Of a DNA stretch of 64,000 bases, positions 57,541 to 64,000 are shown piece by piece. The stretch is from contig CAJNDS010002665.1 in the NCBI GenBank assembly GCA_905221605.1, forward strand, positions 1 to 64,000, read 5' to 3'. The notes under the pieces are model-generated. The model was not told the DNA's origin. It saw only the letters and a program-made list of their open reading frames with translations, and did not search any database. The position numbers and the translations under genes are program-made. The stretch is from Symbiodinium natans. Lineage: Eukaryota > Sar > Dinophyceae > Suessiales > Symbiodiniaceae. Position 1 is the first letter of the stretch. The number at the start of each line of letters is the position of its first letter.

Positions 57541-58012
57541 TCGATGTGAACATGCCCTAGGGCAGAGCGACTTACAGAGAAGTTTAGGGTTTCCGGTTTA
57601 GGGTTATGGTTTCGGGTTTCGGGTTTAGGGTTTAGGGTTTCGGGTTTAGGGTTTAGGGTTTGGGGGTAACATGACAGCGTCTGTAACACATAGCCACAGA
57701 CAGACCTCTCCCGGGGGTCAAACACTAAACCCACAACCGTCACCCGTCAAATGTGGTTCCTCACCCGACCCAGGGTTCCTTAGTAGTCTAGTCAGTTCTT
57801 AGAACTTGTATGGGCTCGAGCTGCTGGGCCGTTCAGGGTCTGTCCGTCAAGCTTTAAGCGTTTTGGCTCTAGGGTGGGAGGTAACTTGAGGACTTTGAAT
57901 GGTTCAGGGTTTAGGGTGTAGGGTTTGGGGTTCTGTTTCTCAACTCCACATGCCACCCTCCTTATCCCTTCTACAAGAGACCCCTACGGCGCAGCCGCAA
58001 TTCTAACCCTCT
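57541..58012. other. TTTAGGG/TTTCGGG variants and unassigned DNA
   Basis: 57582-57663 is TTTAGGG with TTTCGGG. The rest is unique and shows no supported exon. The minus-strand frame 57195-57743 is the reverse of the duplicated block plus translated repeat. Confidence 0.45.
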
Positions 58013-58137
58013 ACAAGGAGGTGCCCCCTTTCTATACGAATTCTTAGTGAGGGGACTTATAACCTAAGTTAGGATACTTGTAGCCCAATATAGGACCATA
58101 CTTCTTCTACTTATAACTAGGGGGCCCCTCCCTGTAA
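58013..58137. mobile_element. Family G element, fullest copy
   Basis: CTACAAGGAGGTGCCCCCTTTCTATACGAATT...CTAAGTTAGGATACTTGTAGCCC...CTAGGGGGCCCCTCCCTGTAAG. Starts near GTGCCC and ends in AG, so it could also be spliced. Confidence 0.65.
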
Positions 58138-58160
58138 GCTGTAGCAGACTCGCCTGTGAG

Positions 58161-58456
58161 GTGAAAGCCTGCGAAGACATCACCGAGGAGGAGGAATGCC
58201 TTAACAGCCAGCAGCTTGGGATCTGGTCCGGGTTTAGGGTTTAGTGTTTAGGGTGTAGGGTTTAGCGTTTAGGGTCTAGGGTTTATAGGGTTTAGGGTTT
58301 AGGGTTTAGGGTTTAGGGTTTAGGGTTTAGGGTTTAGGGTTTAGGGTTTAGGGTTCTGAGGGCTCCCTCAGCAAACCCCATCCGTCCTCAACCCTTATGG
58401 GCTTGCGGCAAACCCCATCCGTCCTCAACCCTTATGGGCTTGCGGAGCTGGCTTGA
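58161..58456 (+). CDS. Two-exon 3' gene fragment with a duplicated 37-mer
   Basis: Exons 58161-58231 (after CGCCTGTGAG, donor GTTTAGGG; VKACEDITEEEECLNSQQL) and 58372-58456 (after GGGCTCCCTCAG; to TGA at 58454). In phase. Exon 2 contains a perfect tandem 37-bp duplication (58372-58408 and 58409-58445); since 37 is not a multiple of 3 the two copies are read in different frames, KPHPSSTLMGL and TPSVLNPYGL. The first exon extends left as CSRLACE if the acceptor is earlier. Confidence 0.5.
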
Positions 58457-58486
58457 GAAGACAACGCCCACTTTGTGTTAGGAGGG

Positions 58487-58612
58487 TTCTTAAGGGAGGG
58501 GGGTTCATGGAAGGGGTAGGTACCTAAACCTCAGGGAAGCTTAGGGACTAGTGGGGAGTATTAGGGAACCTTGGGTTGCATACCCCCTTGACCCCCCCTC
58601 CCTTAAGAACCC
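58487..58612. mobile_element. Family N palindromic element
   Basis: GGTTCTTAAGGGAGGGGGGTTCA at the left, TGACCCCCCCTCCCTTAAGAACC at the right, about 126 bp. GT at the left edge. A single copy, but the ends resemble family C. Confidence 0.7.
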
Positions 58613-58800
58613 TGGAGGTTTTTGTAGGTTTCCTGAGAAGCCTGGAGGGCCTGGTGGTTTGAATCAAAGCCTAAACCCTAAACCCTTAACCCTTAACCCT
58701 GTAGTGGCTGGTGGTTTCAATGAAAGCCTACAGCCATGCAGGTCACGTTTACATCGGGGCGTAAGAGCCTCGGTCCAGGGCTTAAGGTTTCTAAGTTTTA
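58613..58800 (+). CDS. Open frame with GGF/GGL repeats
   Basis: After the family N element the frame reads NPGGFCRFPEKPGGPGGLN, then translated repeat, then VVAGGFNESLQPCRSRLHR. Two related units GGTGGTTTSAATSAAAGCCTA (58659 and 58711) flank CCCTAAA. Could be a glycine-rich exon or a repeat artefact. Confidence 0.25.
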
Positions 58801-58878
58801 GGGTTTAGGGTTTACGGTTTAGGGTTTAGGGTTTAGGGTTTAGGGCTTAGGGTTTGTTAAGGGCTGGCAGGCTTTCAG

Positions 58879-59061
58879 GAGTGTCACGAATCCGCCCGCC
58901 ACGAAGGCCAAAGGCAGGTGGCGGCCCTTCCTGACGACACGGCAACCATGGGCCAAGATGTGGCAACCCTAGACCTTCAAACCGCACAGACATCCTTCCC
59001 TGAACCCCCTAAATCCCAAACCCCGAACCCCAAACCCCAAAACCCAAACCCCAAACCCTAA
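58879..59061 (+). CDS. 60-codon terminal exon, TAA in telomeric repeat
   Basis: After GGCAGGCTTTCAG; reads ECHESARHEGQRQVAALPD, DTATMGQDVATLDLQTAQT, then SQTPNPKPQNPNPKP, where diverged CCCCAAA repeats are coding, and TAA from CCCTAA at 59059. Good codon bias before the repeat part. Unknown product. Confidence 0.5.
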   Translation, partial: ECHESARHEGQRQVAALPDDTATMGQDVATLDLQTAQTSFPEPPKSQTPNPKPQNPNPKP

Positions 59062-59136
59062 AACCTGAACCCTAAACCCTAAACCCCAAATCCTCAACCC
59101 TGCACCCTAAACCCTAAACCCTTTGCCTGGCTACAG

Positions 59137-59187
59137 CGGCTGGAGTCTCGGGAGACGGCGCAGCAACGCAAACTCACGCTAAACTGA
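59137..59187 (+). CDS. Terminal exon candidate
   Basis: After TTGCCTGGCTACAG; reads RLESRETAQQRKLTLN to TGA. An ATG frame 59193 on (LHRARTGDRGFKSFGF) overlaps the following segment. Confidence 0.4.
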   Translation, partial: RLESRETAQQRKLTLN

Positions 59188-59393
59188 AACAATGCTGCAC
59201 CGAGCGAGGACAGGAGACCGAGGCTTCAAGAGTTTTGGTTTTTGGGTCTACTAGGGCTTAGGGTTTAGGGTTCAGGGTTTTGGGTTTAGGGTTTAGGGTT
59301 TGGGGTTTAGTTTCAAAATCAGGGCGCGAGAGGGGAGAGCAGGTAGAAATGCCCTTCCGTCAACCACCAGGTGCTCCACGGGGTTGCCTTCAG

Positions 59394-59548
59394 GCCCCCA
59401 GTCCCCATTACCGAGAGAGAAATACCCAGAGCTTCGGGCTAAGGGTTTAATGTTTAGGGTTTGGCGTTTAGTGTTTAGGGTGTAGGGTTGCGAGTTGCAG
59501 TGGCGATGTTTGGCTACTCTCTGCTTCCATGACAGCCCAACGCCCTAG
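59394..59548 (+). CDS. Two-exon 3' gene fragment
   Basis: Exons 59394-59444 (after TTGCCTTCAG; APSPHYRERNTQSFGLR) and 59495-59548 (after GGTTGCGAG; LQWRCLATLCFHDSPTP to TAG at 59546). Both phase 0. The 50-nt intron is all TTTAGGG-like (GTTTAATGTTTAGGG...). The alternative is one long frame 59300-59485. Confidence 0.4.
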
Positions 59549-59695
59549 CAAGAGGCCAAACGGAGCGCCTCAGGGTTTAGGGCTGAGGTTTTAGGGTTTA
59601 AGCAATATCAAAAAAGGGGGGAGCTCCTTACCCTCAAACCCTAAACCCGAAACCCTACAACCTAAACCCTAAACCCACGTGGTCTATTCTTGAAG

Positions 59696-59749
59696 GAAGG
59701 GTCTTGTGGCTCTCTGGATAGCAGCTTCCGTATGCCTCCGGCACTTTGA
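59696..59749 (+). CDS. Terminal exon candidate
   Basis: After TATTCTTGAAG; reads EGSCGSLDSSFRMPPAL to TGA. Downstream 59750-60000 holds CCCTAAA repeats and two AGTACTTTCCAG copies, no further exon seen. Confidence 0.4.
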   Translation, partial: EGSCGSLDSSFRMPPAL

Positions 59750-60002
59750 ATGGCATTCGGGGTTGAAGACTTGGCTAGAGTTTTCTGAAATCATAGAACC
59801 TTCACTGCCTTGACTAAGCCCCGAACCTTCTGCCCTAACCCCCCAACCCTACACCCTAAACCCTAAACTTCGGCCCTAAACAGTACTTTCCAGATCTAAA
59901 TCCTAACCCTAAACCCTAAACCCCAAACCCTACACCCTAAACTCTAAACTTCTGCCCTGACCCCCAAACCCTACACCCTAAACCCTAAACAGTACTTTCC
60001 AG

Positions 60003-60239
60003 TGATCCCGAGGCCACGGGCAGGGCCACTCAGGCGCAGGCATTGCCGTGCCCTGCTGTTGGAACAAGGCGGCCGAGCGGGATGGTTTGGGGTTTAGGGT
60101 TCACGGTTTAGGATTTAGGGTTGAGGGTTGAGGGTTTAGGGTTCAGGGTTCAGGGTTCAGGGCTTGCGGCACTTCCGAGCAAATCCTGCCTAATCGTTTT
60201 GGAAACAACGTAGTCTGTTTTCATGTGCAAGTGCTTTGA
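60003..60239 (+). CDS. Two-exon 3' gene fragment
   Basis: Exons 60003-60084 (after CAGTACTTTCCAG; ATGRATQAQALPCPAVGT, donor GTTTGGGG) and 60180-60239 (after GCACTTCCGAG; QILPNRFGNNVVCFHVQVL to TGA at 60237). In phase. The intron is TTTAGGG/TTCAGGG repeats. Unknown product. Confidence 0.5.
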
Positions 60240-60324
60240 ATACAGGTGGGAGGCACACAACATGTTAGGGTTTAGGGTTTAGGGTTTAGGGTTTAGGGTT
60301 TAGGGTTTTGCCTCAGCTACATAC

Positions 60325-60545
60325 TTGGCTTGCGGTTCACACTGCCTCAATCCAAGGTTGGAACCATGGGCCCTTAGTACGGTCCCTTACCCTTGTTTAC
60401 AGGGATCCGCAGTATGTGCCCTTCTAAAACCTCGTGTATGTAAGGGTTATACAGCAAGTGGCCCAAATCCAGGGCCCATACTTGCCACTCTAGTCCATTC
60501 AACTTGGGTTGAGGGTTTAGGGTTTAGGTTAGAGGGTTTCTCTTG
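60325..60545. other. Family L-like remnant inside an open frame
   Basis: A + frame from 60325 is open to 60729 (134 codons) but 60365-60460 resembles family L (CCATGGGCCCTTAGTACGGTCCCTTACCCTTG) and the middle is TTTAGGG, so it is unlikely to be one exon. Confidence 0.35.
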
Positions 60546-60559
60546 TTCTCTCAAGCCAG

Positions 60560-60729
60560 GATGGCTTCGGCAACGGGAAGAAATGCCTGCAGGCTGGATC
60601 TTCGGAGATCAGCCGGGCACTTATCAGCCACCGCCGTTCTTGGGGCTGAGGGCTCCTCTCCATGCCGAGGCTGAGGGCTCCTCTCCATGCCGAAGCCCTA
60701 AACCAAGCTGGAACCAACAAGTCATCTGA
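60560..60729 (+). CDS. Terminal exon candidate with a 24-bp tandem duplication
   Basis: After TCTCTCAAGCCAG; reads DGFGNGKKCLQAGSSEISR, ALISHRRSWG to TGA at 60647. Two other frames are open, one with ATG 60561 (MASATGRNACRLDLRRSAG). GGCTGAGGGCTCCTCTCCATGCCGA is repeated in tandem at about 60643-60692. Confidence 0.35.
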
Positions 60730-60774
60730 GGGAGCGCCTAGACACATTCCCAAATTGGAGGTCCCCACTATTCC

Positions 60775-60930
60775 CCCACCCTAAAAAAATGACATAATCA
60801 AAATAATAAAGGAATAAATAAATTTATACACAGGTAAATAAATAAATAAATGAATAATAAGTTAAGAAAATAAAACAAAATCAAACAAGCAAAATAACAT
60901 AACAAACGCCCCAAATAATATCATCCTGAT
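60775..60930. repeat. AT-rich low-complexity stretch
   Basis: AATAAATAAATA-type sequence with no open frame, a clear compositional break from the GC-rich surroundings. Confidence 0.85.
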
Positions 60931-61141
60931 GCTAGGAACCCCCTCAAAACGGCACCACTGCTTCATTACCCCTTGCCCCTAGACCCTAGACCCCCAAAAC
61001 CCAGGAGATGATGTCAGTTGCAGGTTCAGCTCGGGTTTAGTAGGGTTTAGGGTTTAGGGTTTAGGGTTAGGATTTAGTTGGGGTTTGGGTTTGGGGCCTA
61101 ATTAGGGGCAAGGTTCGGGCCTCTTTTACTGACAGCGAATC

Positions 61142-61176
61142 GTATGTATGTATGTATGTGTATATATATATATATA

Positions 61177-61207
<31 letters not shown>

Positions 61208-61290
61208 TGTATGTATGTATATATATATATATATGCATATGTATATATATATATATACATATTGTTTTTTTTTTTTGGGGGGGGGGGGGG
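61142..61290. repeat. (TATG)n / (TA)n microsatellite and G-run
   Basis: TATG and TA units to about 61262, then T13 and G14. The tyrosine/isoleucine frames over it are artefacts. Confidence 0.95.
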
Positions 61291-61409
61291 GCTGGGGAGG
61301 GGTGGGGGTGGTTCGAGTTTTTGGGTTCGGGTTTCGAGCTGATAAAGCTTAGAGGGCCTTTTACGGCTTACACGGGGCTTCTGAAATGCGTCTACTTGAA
61401 GGCTCTGCC

Positions 61410-61500
61410 TGGAGGTTCATGGGTACTTAGAACTACAGTTACAAGTCCACTTACAACCTACTCAACTGTAGTTCCATCTTGGGCTAGTCTAAGCTGCCTT
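61410..61500. mobile_element. Decayed family A relative
   Basis: CCTGGAGGTTCATGGGTACTTA with ACTACAGTTACAAGTCCACTTACAACC; the right end is lost, replaced by repeats of GTAGTTCCAT. Confidence 0.45.
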
Positions 61501-61773
61501 AGTGTAGTTCCATATTGCGTGAGTTTTTAGCCGAAACCCGAAACCCTAAGCCCTAAACAGGTCATTCTAGTATACCACCTTGAAAGAGGTACTACATAGG
61601 AGCCTGTTTGACGGCCTCGTTGTCGGGCTTGTCGGGTTATGGTCTAAGCCTACTGGTTCTGAGTAGGGAATGAGGGAATTAGGTACCCTAATCTCTAAAC
61701 AGTGCCATTAGGTAAGCCCGAAACCTTCAAACCCTAAACCCTAAAGCCCTGAACCCTAAACCCTAAACTGCAG

Positions 61774-62128
61774 GCCTTCCTGCGGCGGGCATGGAGGCTT
61801 CAGAGCCACTGAATGTGCCTCATGAGATATCAGAAACATGGTTCCCCCCCGCCCCCGGCCCCCCACAGATTCCTCCCCAAACCCTTGCCAAAACAGTGGC
61901 TTCAGGGTTTAGGGTTTAGGGTTTCGGGTTTAGGGTTAGGGTTTAGGGTTTAGGGTTTAGGGTTTAGGGTTTAGGGTTTAGGGTTTAGGGTTTAGGGCCT
62001 CCAAGAAACGACTTTTCGCCATGTCCTTGCCGGGCTATCGGCTGCTGGCAGCCCTCCTGGCACTGAGCCTCGCGGAAGCCCTCGGACCGCAGACGGATGG
62101 TTCAGGATACCTTTCAGCCCTCAGTGCC
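61774..62128 (+). CDS. Exon plus a signal-peptide-like first exon
   Basis: 61774-61906 (after CTAAACTGCAG, donor GTTTAGGG) reads LPAAGMEASEPLNVPHEIS, TWFPPAPGPPQIPPQTLAK. 62021-62128 starts with ATG, reads MSLPGYRLLAALLALSLA then EALGPQTDGSGYLSALSA, a textbook signal peptide with a likely cleavage after AEA, and ends at GTAGGGTTTAGGG. If instead the first segment is spliced to CCTCCAAG|A at 62017, a different frame gives DFSPCPCRAIGCWQPSW to TGA. The signal-peptide reading means a new secreted-protein gene starts here. Continuation to 62416-62472 is possible. Confidence 0.45.
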
Positions 62129-62415
62129 GTAGGGTTTAGGGTTTAGGGTTTAGGGCCTAGCGTCTAGGGTTTCGGGTTTCGGAATCCTAGGCCATGGCCC
62201 CCGAGACATAGAAGCCTGACCATAGAGACGCACCCTGTAAGTTTCCCTGCGGGGTGAGTACTGTCGTTCCCTGATGGGTGCGCACCCCTCGGGTGTAGGG
62301 TTTAGGCCTTACGGTTTAGGGTTTAAGGTTTAGGGTTTTGGGCTTAGGGTTTAGGGTTTAAGGTTTAGGATTTAGGGTTTTGTGTTTAGGGCTTAATTTA
62401 GGGTCTAGGGTTCAG

Positions 62416-62472
62416 GGTGCCATTCTATGAAACGGCAGAACAACGTCACAGGTTTTGTCGCCATTGCCGCAG
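62416..62472 (+). CDS. Exon candidate
   Basis: After TCTAGGGTTCAG; reads CHSMKRQNNVTGFVAIAA before GTGGTGTTGG, followed by a G-run. Good frame, donor uncertain. 62180-62290 contains GTAAGT and GTGAGT donors and small open segments (VSLRGEYCRSLMGAHPSG) that may belong with it. Confidence 0.4.
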
Positions 62473-62713
62473 GTGGTGTTGGGAATGGGGGATCGGGGGG
62501 GGGGGGGGGGGGGGGGGGGAGGGCAGGGACAGTGTGTCTGGGAGCTATGCTCGAAACTACAGGGTTGTAGTTGAGGATCAGCTTGAGATTGCTGCCTGAC
62601 CTGCTATCTTCGGATAACCCGAAGAACTTTTAACATGTGTGGGGAAGGGGGGGGAGGAACCACATCATTGTGATCTTGCCGAGTATTGAAGCCTTTTAAG
62701 ACACTTCGAGAAG

Positions 62714-62931
62714 TTGGGTCGCGCGACTTGGAGGTTCAGGGTGTAACACTAAGTATAACTATACTTATAAGCCCCCTCAGTCCCCCTAAGCAGCTTACAA
62801 GTAGACTTAGGACTTAGAAGTGTGGTTATAAGTACCCCTGAACCTCCAAGTTGTATTAACATCACGTCGGCTCTTCCCAACAGCCGAAGGGTTTAGGGTT
62901 TTTACATCTGCAGAGGTGGAGGGCGAATTGA
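62714..62931 (+). CDS. Three-exon 3' fragment with a family A-type intron
   Basis: Exons 62714-62733 (LGRATW), 62851-62890 (CINITSALPNSRR) and 62914-62931 (RWRAN to TGA). Intron 1 (117 bp) is a family A relative, GTTCAGGG...CCTCCAAG. Intron 2 would be only 23 nt, GTTTAGGGTTTTTACATCTG then CAG, so the last exon is doubtful. The join across the element is in phase. Confidence 0.4.
62727..62850. mobile_element. Family A relative, CTCC subtype
   Basis: CTTGGAGGTTCAGGG...AAGTACCCCTGAACCTCCAAG with TATAACTATACTTATAAG and AGTGTGGTTATAAG arms. Intact ends. Confidence 0.75.
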
Positions 62932-63020
62932 GACTCCGGAGCCCAAACCCTAAACCCTAAACCCTAAACCCTAAACCCTAAACCCTAAACCCTAAACCCT
63001 AAACCCTAAAATGCTATGAG

Positions 63021-63326
63021 GAGCCAGCAGGGAGAAGCACTGTAACGGAAGGGAACGCCGGGGACGGAACGGAATGCCGGAACGGAAATCCTTGGCAGCG
63101 GGAGTCGCGTGCTTACGCCCGCCTCGCCCGAACTTGTCCTCACTGGCTTAGGGTTTAGGGTTTAGGGTTTAGGGTTTAGGGGTTTAGGGTTTAGGGTTTA
63201 GGGTGTAGGGTGTAGGGTGTAGGGTTTAGGGTTTAGGGTTTAGGGTTTAGGGGTCCCTGAACATGTTTTCTTGCCGGCTGTTGGGTTGCACAGCTGGGGT
63301 TCTTAAGCCGGGCCCAACCCTTTTGA
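63021..63326 (+). CDS. Two-exon 3' gene fragment
   Basis: Exons 63021-63152 (44 codons; after ATGCTATGAG, donor GTTTAGGG) and 63294-63326. Exon 1 reads TVTEGNAGDGTECRNGNPW, ESRAYARLARTCPHWLR; the frame is open further left (KCYE). Exon 2, after TGGGTTGCACAG, reads LGFLSRAQPF to TGA at 63324. Both phase 0. GDGTECRNGNPW is EGF-like in look. The intron is TTTAGGG with GTGTAGG variants. Confidence 0.5.
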
Positions 63327-63524
63327 CCCCAAGCCATACGGTTAAGCCTCGAATCCTAAACCGCCTCGAATCCTAAACCCTACTAGAAAATCCTCAGTCC
63401 TGAATCCTAGAACCCCAAAACCCTGAACCCTAAACCCTAAAACCTAAACCCTGAAACGCGGTGGCCCTAAACCCCAAACCCTGAGCCCTAAAACCTTAAA
63501 CAAACTAGAGCCCAGCGAGCCCAG

Positions 63525-63575
63525 TTTGCCTCAGGGAATATACCTTCGTGCATATTCAAGTGTTTCATCAGTTAA
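63525..63575 (+). CDS. Terminal exon candidate
   Basis: After CCAGCGAGCCCAG; reads FASGNIPSCIFKCFIS to TAA, then a CCCTAAA array. Phase 0. Confidence 0.4.
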   Translation, partial: FASGNIPSCIFKCFIS

Positions 63576-63668
63576 ACCCTAAACCCTAAACCCTAAACCC
63601 TAAACCCTAAACCCTAAACCCTATGTATAATGCAAATGTTCATAAATCTTGGGCGTTCTGAGTCCCAG

Positions 63669-63749
63669 GCCAGTCTCTGGCGGAGCCGGCGGCCCACAAA
63701 GCGGCGACCAGAACCGGCAGGCCGGGAATTGTCCGCGCCCCCTTCTTGT
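63669..63749 (+). CDS. Exon candidate, arginine/proline-rich
   Basis: After GTTCTGAGTCCCAG, before GTGGGTTTAGGG. Reads ASLWRSRRPTKRRPEPAGR, ELSAPPSC. Phase 0 both ends. The array 63752-63822 follows. Confidence 0.4.
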
Positions 63750-63822
63750 GTGGGTTTAGGGTTTAGGGTTTAGGGTTTACGGTTTAGGGTTTAGGGTTTA
63801 GGGTTTAGGGTTTAGGGTTTGG

Positions 63823-64000
63823 GGTGGGAGGTTTTCGACAACAGGGTGTGGGGTTTAGGAGGTTCCTGTAAGAAGGTTTGAGGGCGGGGTATATTTGGGG
63901 GCGCCCTATGTGGGGAAATCCCTGCACTTGCACTACTATATATATACATATACATATATCTATGTCTGTATGTATGTATATATGTTTATATGTATATTTG
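63823..64000. other. Window end: unassigned and TA-rich
   Basis: No exon seen. 63940-64000 is TATATACATA/TATG-type simple sequence and continues past the window. Confidence 0.6.

Larger units (their letters stand above)
421..63850. repeat. Interspersed telomeric heptamer arrays in both orientations
   Basis: TTTAGGG or CCCTAAA arrays of 2 to more than 20 units occur every few hundred bases across the window, mixed with variants such as TTTGGGG, TTTCGGG, TTCAGGG, CCCGAAA and CCCCAAA. The commonest arrangement is CCCTAAA array, unique GC-rich segment, TTTAGGG array, so that between two unique segments the arrays face each other as an inverted repeat. Clean long arrays include 9784-9893, 12475-12545, 23565-23692, 25258-25353, 33040-33165, 33640-33720, 45787-45962, 48705-48825 and 49285-49370. 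Confidence 0.95.

Noticed and set aside
61144-61530. Tyrosine/isoleucine-rich frames
   Set aside because: Translation of TATG and TA microsatellites.
1-64000. Dinoflagellate spliced leader, tRNA, rRNA, snRNA or CRISPR
   Set aside because: I looked for the conserved leader, tRNA-like cloverleafs and regular spaced repeats and recognised none; the regular repeats are telomeric.
1-64000. Plant or bacterial origin
   Set aside because: TTTAGGG also occurs in plants, green algae and chromerids, but the density of introner-like elements and tiny exons fits a dinoflagellate better; prokaryotic origin is excluded by the telomere and splice-like structure.

Overview
The window reads as a chromosome end of a nuclear genome from a microalga-like eukaryote, most likely a dinoflagellate. 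It opens with an uninterrupted CCCTAAA array (plant/alga TTTAGGG-type telomere). The same heptamer, in both orientations and in many degenerate variants, recurs to the far end. There are no operons, ribosome binding sites, rRNA, tRNA or CRISPR that I can recognise. The dinoflagellate assignment rests on the TTTAGGG heptamer, very short exons, abundant short inverted-repeat elements that look like introners, and a strong bias of gene models to one strand. No spliced-leader sequence was found, so it stays an inference.

Layout. 1-420 is the telomere. 420-6000 is mostly degenerate telomeric repeat, old inverted-repeat elements and a 1-kb purine (GA) microsatellite. From about 6.6 kb onward the DNA alternates between unique GC-rich segments of 30-180 bp, telomeric arrays (typically TTTAGGG to the right of a unique segment, CCCTAAA to its left) and palindromic elements of 85-335 bp. 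Many unique segments read as exons: preceded by AG (often CAG at the end of a CCCTAAA array), followed by GT (often the GT of GTTTAGGG), and open in a frame that carries on in phase into the next segment. On this reading most telomeric arrays lie inside introns. The best chains are at 24978-28798 (14 exons), 36947-37949 (6), 52433-53110 (5, ATG to stop), 46825-47223 (3, ATG to stop), 36121-36877 (4, ATG to stop), 41111-41500, 34986-35312 and 49220-49701. Nearly all gene models are on the + strand, reading away from the telomere; the clearest minus-strand exon (43284-43534) encodes a membrane segment.

At least a dozen families of short inverted-repeat elements are present. Families A, B, D, E and J begin near a GT and end in AG, and removing them joins open frames in phase. 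Clean family A copies have 2-bp target duplications and would leave 9 nt in the mRNA, which keeps the frame. I read them as intron-forming transposons (introners). Predicted products are small, often cysteine-rich, and none belongs to a family I can name with confidence.

Limits: all exon models were made by eye without transcripts. Short GC-rich segments are often open in more than one frame, splice sites were chosen with the frame in view, and the + strand was read more thoroughly than the - strand. Treat single exons as leads and phase-consistent chains as moderate-confidence models.
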